DNA of 49,885 nucleotides from an uncultured Gemmatimonadota bacterium (GCA_903900795.1 CAIUOO010000400.1:1-49885), one strand, 5' to 3'. Counted from the stretch's first letter, positions 35,490-46,015 are shown. The notes: a model not told the origin generated them from the letters alone. Made by a program: numbers and translations.

Positions 35490-36188
35490 ATGGTTCCTTC
35501 TCAATCCGTCACGCACCTGCGGATTCTGGTCATCGAAGACGATCGACTCGTCGCTGATCTGATGCGTCAGGTTCTCGTGGACGATGGTTACGACGTCGAT
35601 ATCGCACCGATTGCCGAAGACGGACGCCGCCTTGCACTGTCGAACGCGTACGATGCAATCGTCCTCGACCTTGAGCTGCCCGACCGCAACGGACTCGCGG
35701 TGCTGCAGGATTTGCGTCGCGAGGGGAGCACCACGCCGATCGTGGTCGCCACGGCGCACGATACGACCGCCGATGTGGTGCGCGCGCTCGATGCGGGGGC
35801 TGATGACTATCTCCAGAAGCCGTTTCCCAACGAAGTACTCGCGGCCCGAGTGCGGGCGGCGATCCGCCGAGGCGGAGCCCGATCCATGGAGCGCGTGAAC
35901 GCGGGCGATCTCACGCTCCATCGCGTCACACACGAAGTGTATTGCCACGGCAAGGAGGTCATCCTGACGGCGCGTCAGTATGCGTTGCTCGAATTCCTCG
36001 CGATGCGCGCCGGTGAAACGGTCACGCGACCGATGCTGCGGGAGCATGTGTGGCACTTGCACTTCGATCCCGGCTCGAACGTGGTCGACGTGCACGTAGC
36101 CCAACTGCGCAAGCGACTGCGCGAGTCGGGCAGTGTGGTCGACATTCGGACCGTGCGCGGCGAAGGTTACTCGCTCGACCTCGGCTGA
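35490..36188 (+). CDS. OmpR/PhoB family response regulator
   Basis: Receiver (ILVIEDDRLVADLMR ... DAIVLDLELPDRNG ... DYLQKPF) and winged-helix effector (VDVHVAQLRKRL ... IRTVRGEGYSLD). Confidence 0.92.
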   Translation: MVPSQSVTHLRILVIEDDRLVADLMRQVLVDDGYDVDIAPIAEDGRRLALSNAYDAIVLDLELPDRNGLAVLQDLRREGSTTPIVVATAHDTTADVVRALDAGADDYLQKPFPNEVLAARVRAAIRRGGARSMERVNAGDLTLHRVTHEVYCHGKEVILTARQYALLEFLAMRAGETVTRPMLREHVWHLHFDPGSNVVDVHVAQLRKRLRESGSVVDIRTVRGEGYSLDLG

Positions 36189-36505
36189 TCCGCCGGCGTC
36201 TCCGTCACACCGAGCGCCCGCGCGACGATCGCCTCGATCGATTCGCCGGGCGCTCGCTGCATGATCGGCACCGGTGGCCCGAGGGTGGCCGGTCGTGCGA
36301 GCACGAGCGCGCGCGCGACATCCGCATCGCGGCCGTCATCCCCCACGATGATGGCGGCCGGAGTGCCGTCCGCCAGCGCTTTGGCGAGTTCTGCCGGTCG
36401 GCTGGCGAGACGCACGAGGGCCCCCGCCGCGCGCAACAGCGCATCGCAGTGCAGGCGAAACGGCCGATTCGTGGCGTAGACCACCATCCGCAACAACGAC
36501 ATCAC
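36167..36505 (-). CDS. Hypothetical protein
   Basis: 112-aa ORF convergent with the response regulator (22-bp overlap), next to ridA on the same strand. Confidence 0.5.
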   Translation of the reverse strand: MMSLLRMVVYATNRPFRLHCDALLRAAGALVRLASRPAELAKALADGTPAAIIVGDDGRDADVARALVLARPATLGPPVPIMQRAPGESIEAIVARALGVTETPADQPRSSE

Positions 36506-36511
36506 CCGCGC

Positions 36512-36922
36512 CTACAGTGCGGCGATGGCCGAGATTTCGACGAGGATACCTCGCAGCGACGCCCCCACGACGGCGCGCGCCGGGTACGGCGGTGAGAACA
36601 CCGTGCGGTACACGCGATCGAAGGTGCCCCAGTCGTTCTCGTCGGCCAGATACACCGTGATGCTGACCACGTTGGCCAGCGTGGCGCCCCCTGCGATCAG
36701 GATGCGCTCCATGTTCGCCAGCGTGAGGCGAGTCTGCGCCTCGACGTCGCCTGCGACGATCTCCCCGGTCGCCTGATCGCGCGGCGTCTGCCCGGACACA
36801 AACATCAGGCTCCCGATATTTGCGGTGCGCACGCCCGGAGAGTAGGCTCCCGCAGGGGCCGGCAGGTTGGGCAGCGCGACCGGAGTCCACGGACGATCGG
36901 ACGGCGCGTCAGCGTGTGGCAT
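36512..36922 (-). CDS. RidA family protein
   Basis: GSLMFVSGQTPRDQATGEIVAGDVEAQTRLTLANMERILIAGGATLANVVSITVYLAD. Confidence 0.9.
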   Translation of the reverse strand: MPHADAPSDRPWTPVALPNLPAPAGAYSPGVRTANIGSLMFVSGQTPRDQATGEIVAGDVEAQTRLTLANMERILIAGGATLANVVSITVYLADENDWGTFDRVYRTVFSPPYPARAVVGASLRGILVEISAIAAL

Positions 36923-36952
36923 TTTTACAGTCTCGAAGAGAAAGGGGGCGCG

Positions 36953-38092
36953 ATGACAACGTATCTCGAACAGCTCGAGACACCGGTACCGATCGTCGAC
37001 ATGGATCGGCTCGCGTTCAATCTGGACCGAATGGCGGCGTACGCCAGCCTGCACGGGCTCAGACTGCGGCCGCACGTCAAAACCCACAAGTCGCCGCGCA
37101 TCGCGGCGGAGCAGCTGCGCCTGGGGGCGATCGGGATGACCTGCGCCACGCTCCGTGAGGCCGAGGTGATGGCGGAGGTGTGCGACGATATTCTGGTCGC
37201 CTATCCGCCGGTCGGGGCCGCACGGCTCGAACGGCTGGCGCGACTGCCGCGGGACGTGCGTGTCACCGTGGCCGCCGACGACGCCCATGCGCTCGACGCC
37301 CTCAACGTGGCCGCCCGGCTGGGACAGCGACAGTTCGATGTGCTGGTCGAAGCGGATCTCGGCATGCACCGCGTCGGCGTATCGTCGCCCGAACGCGCGG
37401 TCGCGATCGCGCAACACATCGACCGTGCCTCGGCGCTGAATTTCGCCGGCATGCTGTTCTATCCCGGACACATTCGCGAGGCGGTGGGCGAACAGGGCGC
37501 CCCCCTCACGCAACTCGGCGCGGACATTGCCCGTTATGTCACGGCGCTCGGTGCCGCGGGGCTGCCGCCACGCGTCGTAAGCGGCGGCTCAACACCGGCG
37601 GCGTGGCGTATGCACGAGGTGCCGTTGGTGAACGAAGTACGCCCGGGCACCTACGTGTACAACGACCGCACCACCGCGATGATCGGCGCCTGCGATTGGG
37701 ATGACTGCGCACTCACCGTGCTCGCCACAGTCGTGAGCGTGGCAGTGCCGGGACAGGCCGTGATCGACGCCGGTACCAAAGCGCTGGGACGCGAGCCGCT
37801 TCGCGCCGAGGGCGATGGCTACGGCGCGCTGCTGGATCATCCGGAGGTCGTGGTGTCGCGGATGTCCGAGGAGCATGGCATTCTGGATCTCTCCAAGACC
37901 ACGTGGCGTCCGCGACTTGGTGATCAGGTGCGCGTCGTCCCGAACCACGTGTGCATCGTGGTGCATCTGTTCGACGAGATTATCGGCGTGCGCGGACATG
38001 CGGTGGAAACGCGCTGGCCGGTGGAAGCCCGTGGCCGTGGCCCGGCGCTCGACGAACTCGCGGAAGGACCATCGCGACCACGCGCGGTGTAA
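36953..38092 (+). CDS. D-threonine aldolase / D-serine dehydratase-like PLP enzyme (alanine racemase N-terminal fold)
   Basis: ETPVPIVDMDRLAFNLDRMAAYA ... LRPHVKTHKSPRIAAEQL ... VVSGGSTPA ... EEHGILDL ... VRVVPNHVCIVVHLFDE. Confidence 0.87.
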   Translation: MTTYLEQLETPVPIVDMDRLAFNLDRMAAYASLHGLRLRPHVKTHKSPRIAAEQLRLGAIGMTCATLREAEVMAEVCDDILVAYPPVGAARLERLARLPRDVRVTVAADDAHALDALNVAARLGQRQFDVLVEADLGMHRVGVSSPERAVAIAQHIDRASALNFAGMLFYPGHIREAVGEQGAPLTQLGADIARYVTALGAAGLPPRVVSGGSTPAAWRMHEVPLVNEVRPGTYVYNDRTTAMIGACDWDDCALTVLATVVSVAVPGQAVIDAGTKALGREPLRAEGDGYGALLDHPEVVVSRMSEEHGILDLSKTTWRPRLGDQVRVVPNHVCIVVHLFDEIIGVRGHAVETRWPVEARGRGPALDELAEGPSRPRAV

Positions 38093-38099
38093 CCAGTCT

Positions 38100-38570
38100 T
38101 TACGCGCGGGCGATCGGCCCGGTCCGTCCGCGCGCGAGCTTCACCAGATCCATCGGCGCCAGCGAGAGCTCGAGTCCGCGACGGCCGGCGCTCACGTAGA
38201 TGCGATCGAAGGCCAGCGCACTCGCATCGACCACCACCGGCAGGGGCTTCTTCTGGCCCAGCGGACTGATGCCGCCCACGACGTAGCCCGTGGCCCGCTC
38301 AGCCGCCGCCGGGTCGGCCATGCGGACGCGTCGGGCGCCAACAGCAGCGGCCAGCGCTTTGAGGTCGAGCATCATGAGCACGGGTACCACGGCGCACACC
38401 AGTCCGACGCCTTCCGCGTCAGCCACCAGCGTCTTGAACACCATGGCAGGCTCGAGGTGCAGCCGATCCACGGCTTCGCGCCCGTAGGACTCGGCGGCCG
38501 GGTCGTGCTCATAGGACAGCACGTCGTGCGCAATCTTGGCCTTTCGCACGAAGAGGATGGCGGGCGTCAT
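38100..38570 (-). CDS. ybaK: Cys-tRNA(Pro) deacylase YbaK/EbsC family
   Basis: MVFKTLVADAEG, GYVVGGISPLGQKKPLPVVVDASAL, SAGRRGLELSLAPMDLVKL. Confidence 0.88.
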   Translation of the reverse strand: MTPAILFVRKAKIAHDVLSYEHDPAAESYGREAVDRLHLEPAMVFKTLVADAEGVGLVCAVVPVLMMLDLKALAAAVGARRVRMADPAAAERATGYVVGGISPLGQKKPLPVVVDASALAFDRIYVSAGRRGLELSLAPMDLVKLARGRTGPIARA

Positions 38571-38619
38571 CCTTCAAGATTGCCGCTAGCTTACGCGAGG
38601 GCCACCGCTTTCTCGGGAC

Positions 38620-39906
38620 ATGACCACTCTTTCTCCACGCCGCATTCTGCTGGTTGACGCCGACGCGTTCTTCGTGGCTGTCGCGCGCCAGGAAGATCCG
38701 GACGGCGCCGGCAAGGCATCGCTGCTGATCGTCGGCGGGCGACCGGGCTCGCGCGGCGTGGTGTGCAGCGCCTCTTATGAGTGCCGCGCCTTTGGCGTGC
38801 GGTCGGCCATGCCGATCTCGCGCGCGCTCAAACTCTGCCCGCAGGCCACCTGCGTGCCGGTGCCTCGTGCTGCGTGCAGCGCCCGCAGCAAGGAGATCCA
38901 GCAGGTGCTGGCCACCTTTGCCCCGATCGTGCAGGCGTCGAGCATCGACGAGTGGTACTGCGACATGGGCGGCACCGAAGCGCTGTACGGCCACGAGTCG
39001 CTCGAGGCCACCGCCCATCGCCTGCGGGACGCGGTGCGCGCCGCCACCGGACTGACCGTCTCAATCGGCGCCGGGACGTCGCGACTGGTCGCCAAGATGG
39101 CCGTCGAGCTGGCCAAGCCCAAACCTGGCACCGGTGCCACCGGCGTGCGCTGCGTGCCCCCGGGGAGCGAAGCCGCGTTTCTGGCGCCATTCCGCCTCGC
39201 CGACCTGCCAATGGTCGGCCCACGGTTCTCGGCGACGTTGGAGCGCATGGGACTCGACACCATCGCCGACGCGCAGCAGTGGAGCATGACCGATCTGCAG
39301 TCCCGCCTCGGGGAGCGCGGCGGCGCTTGGCTGCATCGCCGCGTGCGGGGCATCGATGACAGCGTGGTGACGCCCCGGGAGGTGCAGAAGCAGGTGAGTC
39401 GGGAGGAGACCTTCGGGCGCGACTTGCACGACGACGACCTGCTCGAGCGCGAACTGCTCCGGCTGGCGGTCCGCGTGAGCACCGACCTGCGCCGGCAGGG
39501 GCTCCGGGCGAGAACGGTGACGGTGAAGCTCAAGGACGCCGACTTCACAACGCGGTCGGCCCAGCGGACGCTGGCCCAGCCGATCGAGTCCGAGAAATCG
39601 GTGATCAAGGCCGCCAGGGTGCTGTACCGGGCGCTTCGGGGCAAACGGCGGGGCGGCGTGCGTCTGCTGGGCATCGGACTCTCGCACTTCGACGACGACG
39701 CCGTCGGGACGGCCCCTGCCGTGCAACTGGGCTTCTTCGCAGCCCCGCCCACCCCTCCGGCCGAGGGGGAACCGGTCGAAAATGCCAAGGACCGGGCGCT
39801 GACACGGGCACTCGATCGGATCCGGGACCGTTATGGAGGCACGGCCATCATTCCAGCGCGCCTCGTCGATCAGGCGCGCGATACGGGGCCGAGGGTGGAA
39901 GAATGA
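38620..39906 (+). CDS. dinB: Y-family DNA polymerase (DinB/Pol IV)
   Basis: ILLVDADAFFVAVARQ, GRPGSRGVVCSASYECRAFGVRSAMPISRALKLCP, SSIDEWYCDM, SIGAGTSRLVAKMAVELAKP. Confidence 0.92.
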   Translation: MTTLSPRRILLVDADAFFVAVARQEDPDGAGKASLLIVGGRPGSRGVVCSASYECRAFGVRSAMPISRALKLCPQATCVPVPRAACSARSKEIQQVLATFAPIVQASSIDEWYCDMGGTEALYGHESLEATAHRLRDAVRAATGLTVSIGAGTSRLVAKMAVELAKPKPGTGATGVRCVPPGSEAAFLAPFRLADLPMVGPRFSATLERMGLDTIADAQQWSMTDLQSRLGERGGAWLHRRVRGIDDSVVTPREVQKQVSREETFGRDLHDDDLLERELLRLAVRVSTDLRRQGLRARTVTVKLKDADFTTRSAQRTLAQPIESEKSVIKAARVLYRALRGKRRGGVRLLGIGLSHFDDDAVGTAPAVQLGFFAAPPTPPAEGEPVENAKDRALTRALDRIRDRYGGTAIIPARLVDQARDTGPRVEE

Positions 39907-39980
39907 CACGGCCTTGTTTAGCTTCCCTTTGCTGAGATTCGATTTCTTCGCCGTTTGCGCTTTCCTGTCGGGGTGTCTTC

Positions 39981-40244
39981 ATGAGTGTCGCGTACGATCC
40001 GAACAAGCTTGGCTGGCCTGCTGCCGCCGTGACCACGGTGGCCACGTTGGGGCTGCTGTTCACCGCCTACACGATCCACAAGAATACGTATCGGCATCCG
40101 CGCGACCCGATGAACTTCCAGGTGTATCACGCGGAAGACAACGCGAAGCACAGCACCGCCGCGAGCCATGGAGAGGCCACGCACGAGGCCGCCCCGGCCG
40201 CCGAAGGTGCCCCGCCCGCTCCGGCTGCCGAAGCCAAGCACTAA
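39981..40244 (+). CDS. Small predicted membrane protein
   Basis: 87 aa with one TM segment (WPAAAVTTVATLGLLFTAYTIHK) and Ala/Glu-rich tail; followed by a strong hairpin. Confidence 0.6.
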   Translation: MSVAYDPNKLGWPAAAVTTVATLGLLFTAYTIHKNTYRHPRDPMNFQVYHAEDNAKHSTAASHGEATHEAAPAAEGAPPAPAAEAKH

Positions 40245-40268
40245 GGCGGCTCCGGTTCTGCGCAGAAT

Positions 40269-40308
40269 GAAACAGCACCGCAGCCCATCGGGACCGCGGT
40301 GCTGTTTC
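40269..40308. terminator. Bidirectional terminator between convergent genes
   Basis: gaaacagcaccgc ... gcggtgctgtttc, perfect 13-bp arms followed by gtttt. Confidence 0.8.
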
Positions 40309-40322
40309 GTTTTGGGCGCGCG

Positions 40323-41933
40323 CTACAGCGGCAGCGTAAACCAGAACTCACTGCCTTTGCCCAGTGCGCTGTCGACGCCGATCTCACCACCGTGCGCGTC
40401 GATGATGCCTTTCGCGATGAACAAACCGAGGCCTGACCCCGCCCGAAGGAGTCGCGGCGCCTGCCAGTGGCGCTCGAAGAGCCGCGGCACGTCGCCAGCG
40501 GACACGCCGGGGCCGGTGTCGCGCACGCCGACCCGCACACGATCCGCCTGACGCTCGGCCGTGATCGCGATCTCTCCACCGTGCGGCGTGAAGCGCACGG
40601 CGTTGCCGAGCAGGTTCGACAGCACCTGCGCCAGTCGATGCCGGTCGGCCTGCACCGGCGGAAGATGCTCGTCGATACGCCGCACAAACCGGAGCACGGC
40701 GTCTTCCATGACGGGTTCGAACATGTCCGCCAATTCCGTCACCAGTTCAGACAGCAGCACTGGCTGACACTCTACCCATAGGCGGGCACTGGCAATGCGT
40801 GAGACGTCCTGTAGATCCTGAATCAACCCGTCGGCCTGCCGGGCGGCGCCGCGAATCGCTTCCACATCCTCTCGCTCCATCAGCGGCCGCTCGTCGCCGG
40901 GCTCACGGCTCAGCACCGCACCGGTCAACATCACGATCGCATTCACAGGATTGCGCAGGTCATGCGACACGATCGCCAGCATATCGTCGCGCTCACGCAC
41001 CGCGCGACGCGATTCCTGGTACAGTCGCGCGTTCTCGAGGGCGAGCGCCGCGAGGCCGGCAAACTGGTCGGCCACGTGGCCCTCGTCCTTAGTGTGCGAG
41101 GCACCCGGCGCCGTGCGCACGAGATGCAGCGCGCCGATCGCCCGTCCGCCGGCCCGCAGCGGCACGAGCAACACGCTGCTTGCGCCAAGCGACTCGGCGC
41201 GCTCACGTGATGCCTGATCGCGAAAATTCGCCGACAACCACGAGGCTACGTCGGTGATGCGCTGCACCTCCGTTTCGTGGGCCACCCGTCCGGCGCTCGC
41301 AGCCGGGAGAGCGGCGTCGAGCGTTTCAGCGACACGTGACACGAGCCCGGACGACTCGTCGTGCCGCCTCGGATCCACATGGGTAGCCGCCGCACGTCGG
41401 ATCTGCCCATCGGAGGTCAGCAACTCCAGCACGCTCCAGTCACCCAACAGCGGCACCGGCAGCTCGGCGATCGTCGCCATCGTGGACTCCACATCGAGCG
41501 ATGCCGCAAGCACCCAACCGGCGGTCGCCAGCAGCTTCTGGCGCTCCTCGTTTCTTCGACGCTCGCTGACGTCGCGCAAGGTCACCATGAAGGTGCGCGC
41601 GCCGTCCATGGTGACGCGCGCGATCGACGCCTCGGCCGGGAATTGCTCGCCATGTCGGCGAAGGCCCGAAATCTCGCGCCGCTCAGCCATGCGCCGGGAC
41701 TCGGTGTCGCCCTCGGCGAAGGTCCGGATGTGCCCGCGATGCATCGCACGCGTCGCCATCGGGAGCAGCCGGTCGAGTGGCTGCCCAAGCATCTCGTCCT
41801 CGGTCCACCCGAAAATGTGCTCCGCGCCTTTATTGAAGCGCACGATGCGGAAATTGTCATCAAGCGCGATAATGGCGTCAGCGGCGATTTCAACGATTGC
41901 CGCGAGCGCTGCATGCGAATGCGTGTCAGCCAT
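40323..41933 (-). CDS. PAS-GAF sensor histidine kinase
   Basis: PAS (IIALDDNFRIVRFNKGAEHIFGWTEDEMLG), GAF-like region, H-box AIVSHDLRNPVNAIVM, GSGLGLFIAKGIIDAHGG. Confidence 0.9.
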   Translation of the reverse strand: MADTHSHAALAAIVEIAADAIIALDDNFRIVRFNKGAEHIFGWTEDEMLGQPLDRLLPMATRAMHRGHIRTFAEGDTESRRMAERREISGLRRHGEQFPAEASIARVTMDGARTFMVTLRDVSERRRNEERQKLLATAGWVLAASLDVESTMATIAELPVPLLGDWSVLELLTSDGQIRRAAATHVDPRRHDESSGLVSRVAETLDAALPAASAGRVAHETEVQRITDVASWLSANFRDQASRERAESLGASSVLLVPLRAGGRAIGALHLVRTAPGASHTKDEGHVADQFAGLAALALENARLYQESRRAVRERDDMLAIVSHDLRNPVNAIVMLTGAVLSREPGDERPLMEREDVEAIRGAARQADGLIQDLQDVSRIASARLWVECQPVLLSELVTELADMFEPVMEDAVLRFVRRIDEHLPPVQADRHRLAQVLSNLLGNAVRFTPHGGEIAITAERQADRVRVGVRDTGPGVSAGDVPRLFERHWQAPRLLRAGSGLGLFIAKGIIDAHGGEIGVDSALGKGSEFWFTLPL

Positions 41934-42044
41934 GTCACGACAATAGCCTCTCGGACCGCAACTTTTCCAGCATCGGGCCAATTCCGTCCCGAAGGTGTTG
42001 CCGGAGCGTCCGGTCGTTCGCCCTCCCCTCACGCCGATCTGCGA

Positions 42045-43931
42045 ATGCGCTGGACCTCGATTCCCCGATTGCCGGCGGCGGCCCTCGCCTTCCTCGCGTT
42101 GGGGACGGTCGTGCCGCTGATGGTGAGCGCCGATCCGTGGCGGAACCGGATCTGGTTCGCCGGACTCGTGCTTACCGGCATCCCAGTCGTGTGGCGCACC
42201 TTCACTGGGTTGCTGCGCGGCGCGTTCGCGGCCGACGTGGTGGCGATGCTGGCGATCGCCGGCTCGATCCTGCTGGGACAGCCGCTGGCTGGGCTGGTGG
42301 TGGTACTCATGCAGACCGGCGGCGAAGCGCTCGACGCGTATGCCGTCGCGCGTGCCTCGGGCGCGGTGGAGGCACTCGAGGCCGACGCGCCTCGTACGGC
42401 GCATCGGGTCGTGACGGGGCAGGTGCACGACATCGAGGCCATCGAGATCACCCCGGGCGATGAACTATTGGTCCGGCCCGGCGAACTGGTGCCCTGCGAT
42501 GGCACCGTGGTCAGTGGTTCGTCGCACGTGGACACCTCTCGGCTCACCGGGGAACCCATTCCGGTACGCGCGGCCGTTGGCACATCGCTGCTCTCCGGCA
42601 GCGTGAATCAGGAGGGGGCACTGACGCTGCGCGCGGTGCGCACCTCGCAGGACAGTCAGTACGCGCGCATCGTGGACCTGGTGCGGACCGCGCAGGCCTC
42701 CAAGAGTCCGCTGCAACGCACGGCCGATAAGTGGGCGGTGTGGTTTACACCGCTCACCATCGGTGCCTGCGTGCTGGCGTGGTTCTTGTCTCATGATTGG
42801 AACCGCGTGTTGGCGGTGCTCGTGGTCGCGACCCCCTGCCCGCTCATTCTGGCGGCCCCGGTGGCGATCATCGGCGGCATCAATCGCGCGGCGAAGCGCT
42901 CCATCATTGTGCGCAACGGCGGCGCGCTGGAAGCGCTGGCCTCGGTAAACTCGGCGGTTTTCGACAAGACGGGCACGCTGACCGTGGGAAAGCCGCGCGT
43001 GCATCAGGTCGTCACCGACGATGGCGTCTCCGCCGAGGCGATGCTCGGCATGGCGGCGGCCGTGGAGCAAGGCTCGGGACACTTGCTGGCCCGCGTCATC
43101 GTGGCCGAGGCCGAGTCGCGCGGAGCGACGATGCGGATCGCCACAGAGTTGGTGGAGACCGCGGGGCGCGGTGTCACGGGCCTGGTAGACGGTCGCTACG
43201 TGGCGGTGGGGTCACCCGACTTCGTGCGCGAGCGGGTGCCGTCGATGGCCGCGCGACTGGCGGCGCTCGAGGTGGGATCGTCGGGGTTGCGCGCGTATGT
43301 GGCCACCGACGGCAGTAACAAGGGCGTGGACACCGGACACGTGGCGTCAGTGGCGCGCATCGAGTTTGCCGACGAGCTGCGCGAAGAGCTGGCGCCGATG
43401 TTCGCGGAGTTGGCCGCGCTGGGGATTACCGACGCGTATCTGTTTTCGGGTGATACGGCGGAGAACGTGGCGAAGATCGCGAAGGCGGTGGGGATCACGC
43501 AGTACGAAGGCGATCTCACGGCGGAGGCGAAGGTGGCGCGCGTGGCGGCCTTGGAGGCGCGCGGTCGTCGCGTGGTGATGGTAGGCGACGGCACCAACGA
43601 CGCACCGTCGCTGACCACGGCCACGGTGGGCATCGCGCTGGCCGGACACGGTGGCGGCGTGGTGGCGGAAGCGGCCGACGTGGTGATGCTGATCGACGAT
43701 CCGCGTCGTGTCCCGGAAGCGGTACGGATTGGACGGCGATCGCTGATGATCGCGAAGCAGTCGATCTTTGTGGGGCTCGGGCTATCGCTGGTGGGGATGG
43801 GGTTTGCGGCGGCGGGGATGCTGACGCCGGTGGCGGGAGCGTTGATCCAAGAAGTGATCGATGTGGCGGTGATTTTTAATGCATTGCGCGCCGCGAGCGG
43901 TGGCCGAACAGCGAGGAGCGCGACGCGTTAG
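42045..43931 (+). CDS. Heavy-metal translocating P-type ATPase (P1B, TPC-type)
   Basis: ATPCPLILAAPVAIIGGINRAAKRSIIVRNGGALEAL, DKTGTLTVGKP, MVGDGTNDAPSL; no N-terminal metal-binding domain. Confidence 0.9.
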   Translation: MRWTSIPRLPAAALAFLALGTVVPLMVSADPWRNRIWFAGLVLTGIPVVWRTFTGLLRGAFAADVVAMLAIAGSILLGQPLAGLVVVLMQTGGEALDAYAVARASGAVEALEADAPRTAHRVVTGQVHDIEAIEITPGDELLVRPGELVPCDGTVVSGSSHVDTSRLTGEPIPVRAAVGTSLLSGSVNQEGALTLRAVRTSQDSQYARIVDLVRTAQASKSPLQRTADKWAVWFTPLTIGACVLAWFLSHDWNRVLAVLVVATPCPLILAAPVAIIGGINRAAKRSIIVRNGGALEALASVNSAVFDKTGTLTVGKPRVHQVVTDDGVSAEAMLGMAAAVEQGSGHLLARVIVAEAESRGATMRIATELVETAGRGVTGLVDGRYVAVGSPDFVRERVPSMAARLAALEVGSSGLRAYVATDGSNKGVDTGHVASVARIEFADELREELAPMFAELAALGITDAYLFSGDTAENVAKIAKAVGITQYEGDLTAEAKVARVAALEARGRRVVMVGDGTNDAPSLTTATVGIALAGHGGGVVAEAADVVMLIDDPRRVPEAVRIGRRSLMIAKQSIFVGLGLSLVGMGFAAAGMLTPVAGALIQEVIDVAVIFNALRAASGGRTARSATR

Positions 43932-44014
43932 GACGCGCATAGCCGCCAGGCATTCCTGGAGGCAGCGCGCCACCCAGGTTGGCAATGGCGGCGTCACCCG
44001 CGACTGACGACGTG

Positions 44015-45805
44015 CTAGAACTCGTCGGCGGCGAAGGCCATGATCGGTGCGGAGCCCGCCTGAATGGCGGCCAGCAGCGTGGCCGCTTCGGGCAACAGCC
44101 GCCCGAAGTAGAAACGTGCCGTCTTGAGCTTGGCGTCGAGGAATCGCTTCTCCCCCTTCCCCGCCGCCAACTGCTGCTGCGCCACCGTCGCCATGCGCAG
44201 CCACTGCCACCCTACCGCGACGTATCCCATCAAGTGGAGATACTCCGTGGCCGCCGCCCCGACTTCATCAGGATTCGCAAAGCCCTTTTCCGCCAGGAGC
44301 ATCGTCGCCTTCTGCAGCTGGTACAGCGATCCGCCGAGCGCCTTCGCGAACTCCTCGAGTCCCTCCACCTGTGCCGCCGCGTCCACGTCGCTCTTGACCA
44401 ACTCGAAGAAGCGACGCACCAGGCGTCCCCCTTCCATCGGCAGCTTCCGGCCCACGAGGTCGAGTGCCTGCACCGCATTCGTGCCTTCGTAGATCTGTGC
44501 GATGCGCGCATCGCGCACATACTGCTCGATGCCGTACTCTTTGATGTACCCGTGCCCGCCAAGCGTCTGCAGCGCGATGTTGGTGTTGTCAAACCCCTTG
44601 TCGGTCAGAAACGCCTTGATCACCGGCGTCATCAGCGCCACCAGGTCCTCGGCCGCTTCACGTACGGCCGGGTCGGCATGACGATGCTCGAGGTCGATGC
44701 GGATGCCAACCCAGTAGGCCAGCGACCGCATGCCCTCGTTGAACGCCTTGATGCGCAACAAGCCTTTGCGCACATCAGGGTGCACGAGAATGGAATCGGC
44801 CGGCCCCGAGGGATTCTTCGGGCCCGTGAGCGATCGTCCCTGCAGACGGTCCTTGGCATACGCGAGGGCGTTCTGATACGCGACTTCCGCCAGCCCCAAC
44901 CCCTGCAGGCCCACCGCCAAGCGCGCGCCGTTCATCATGACGAACATCGCGCGCATGCCCTTGTGCGGCTCGCCGACCATCCAGCCCGTGGCGTCCTCGA
45001 AGTTGAGCACGCAGGTGGCCGACGCCTTGATGCCCATTTTGTGCTCGATCGATCCCACCGTGACGCCGTTGCGCGCGCCCGGCGTACCGTCGGCGTTGGG
45101 TAGATATTTGGGCACCAGAAACAGCGAGATGCCCTTCGTGCCGCCCGGCGCATCGGGCAACTTGGCGAGCACGAGGTGCACGATGTTCTCCGTCAGGTCG
45201 TGATCGCCCGCAGAGATAAAGATTTTCGTGCCGGTGATCGTGTACGCGCCGTCGGCAGCCGGAATCGCCTTCGTGTTGATGATGCCGAGATCGGTGCCGG
45301 CGTGCGCTTCCGTGAGGCACATCGTGCCGCCCCAGGTGCCATCGATGAGCTTGGGCAGGAAGCGGTCCTTGAGCTCGTCCGATCCGTGGCTCAGCAGGGC
45401 GCTCACGGCGCCATGCGTCAGCCCGGGGTACATGCTGAACGACAGGTTCGCGGAGCACAGCATCTCCTCCATCACGAACCGTACCGACTCGGGGAGTCCC
45501 TGTCCGCCGTACGCGGCATCAGCCGACACGCCGGTCCACCCGCCGGCCGCGTACTGGGCGTACGCCTCCTTGAAACCGCGTGGTGTGCGCACCTCGCCGT
45601 TCGCGTACATCACCCCCTCCGTGTCACCGCTCTGGTTGATCGGGAAGAGCACCTCCTCGCAGATCTTGGCGCCCTCCACGAGGACGGCATCGATCAGGTC
45701 GGGCGTCGCGTCCTCGAACCCGGGGAGCGCGGCCAACTGCGCGACATCATGGACGTCATGCAGCAGAAAGCGGATATCGTCGAGTGGGGCCTTATAGGCG
45801 GGCAT
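44015..45805 (-). CDS. Acyl-CoA dehydrogenase family protein (long, C-terminal domain type)
   Basis: CLTEAHAGTDLGIINTKA, KIFISAGDHDLTENIVHLVLA, QTLGGHGYIKEYGIEQYVRDARIAQIYEGTNAVQALDLVGRKL. Confidence 0.92.
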   Translation of the reverse strand: MPAYKAPLDDIRFLLHDVHDVAQLAALPGFEDATPDLIDAVLVEGAKICEEVLFPINQSGDTEGVMYANGEVRTPRGFKEAYAQYAAGGWTGVSADAAYGGQGLPESVRFVMEEMLCSANLSFSMYPGLTHGAVSALLSHGSDELKDRFLPKLIDGTWGGTMCLTEAHAGTDLGIINTKAIPAADGAYTITGTKIFISAGDHDLTENIVHLVLAKLPDAPGGTKGISLFLVPKYLPNADGTPGARNGVTVGSIEHKMGIKASATCVLNFEDATGWMVGEPHKGMRAMFVMMNGARLAVGLQGLGLAEVAYQNALAYAKDRLQGRSLTGPKNPSGPADSILVHPDVRKGLLRIKAFNEGMRSLAYWVGIRIDLEHRHADPAVREAAEDLVALMTPVIKAFLTDKGFDNTNIALQTLGGHGYIKEYGIEQYVRDARIAQIYEGTNAVQALDLVGRKLPMEGGRLVRRFFELVKSDVDAAAQVEGLEEFAKALGGSLYQLQKATMLLAEKGFANPDEVGAAATEYLHLMGYVAVGWQWLRMATVAQQQLAAGKGEKRFLDAKLKTARFYFGRLLPEAATLLAAIQAGSAPIMAFAADEF

Positions 45806-46015
45806 GGACGGGCATCCTCCGGGCAGGAAAACAGCGAGGGTGATCAGCTCGATTGGAAGCTGGGGCGGAATCGGGATGTCGGCAAGCCCTAATTGCGACG
45901 CGACCGTCATGTTTTAAGGCCGCGGGTCTTTCCGTGTACGCGTCTGGAGCTTTTCTTACGTGGCGAGCGTAAGCACTTCAGGCCCTGTTCGCCGATTCCT
46001 CTCGAGTCCGAAAAA

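Noticed and set aside
41361-42044. N-terminal extension of the P-type ATPase ORF
   Set aside because: Extension is antisense to the PAS/GAF kinase and has no P-type ATPase features; start reassigned to 42045
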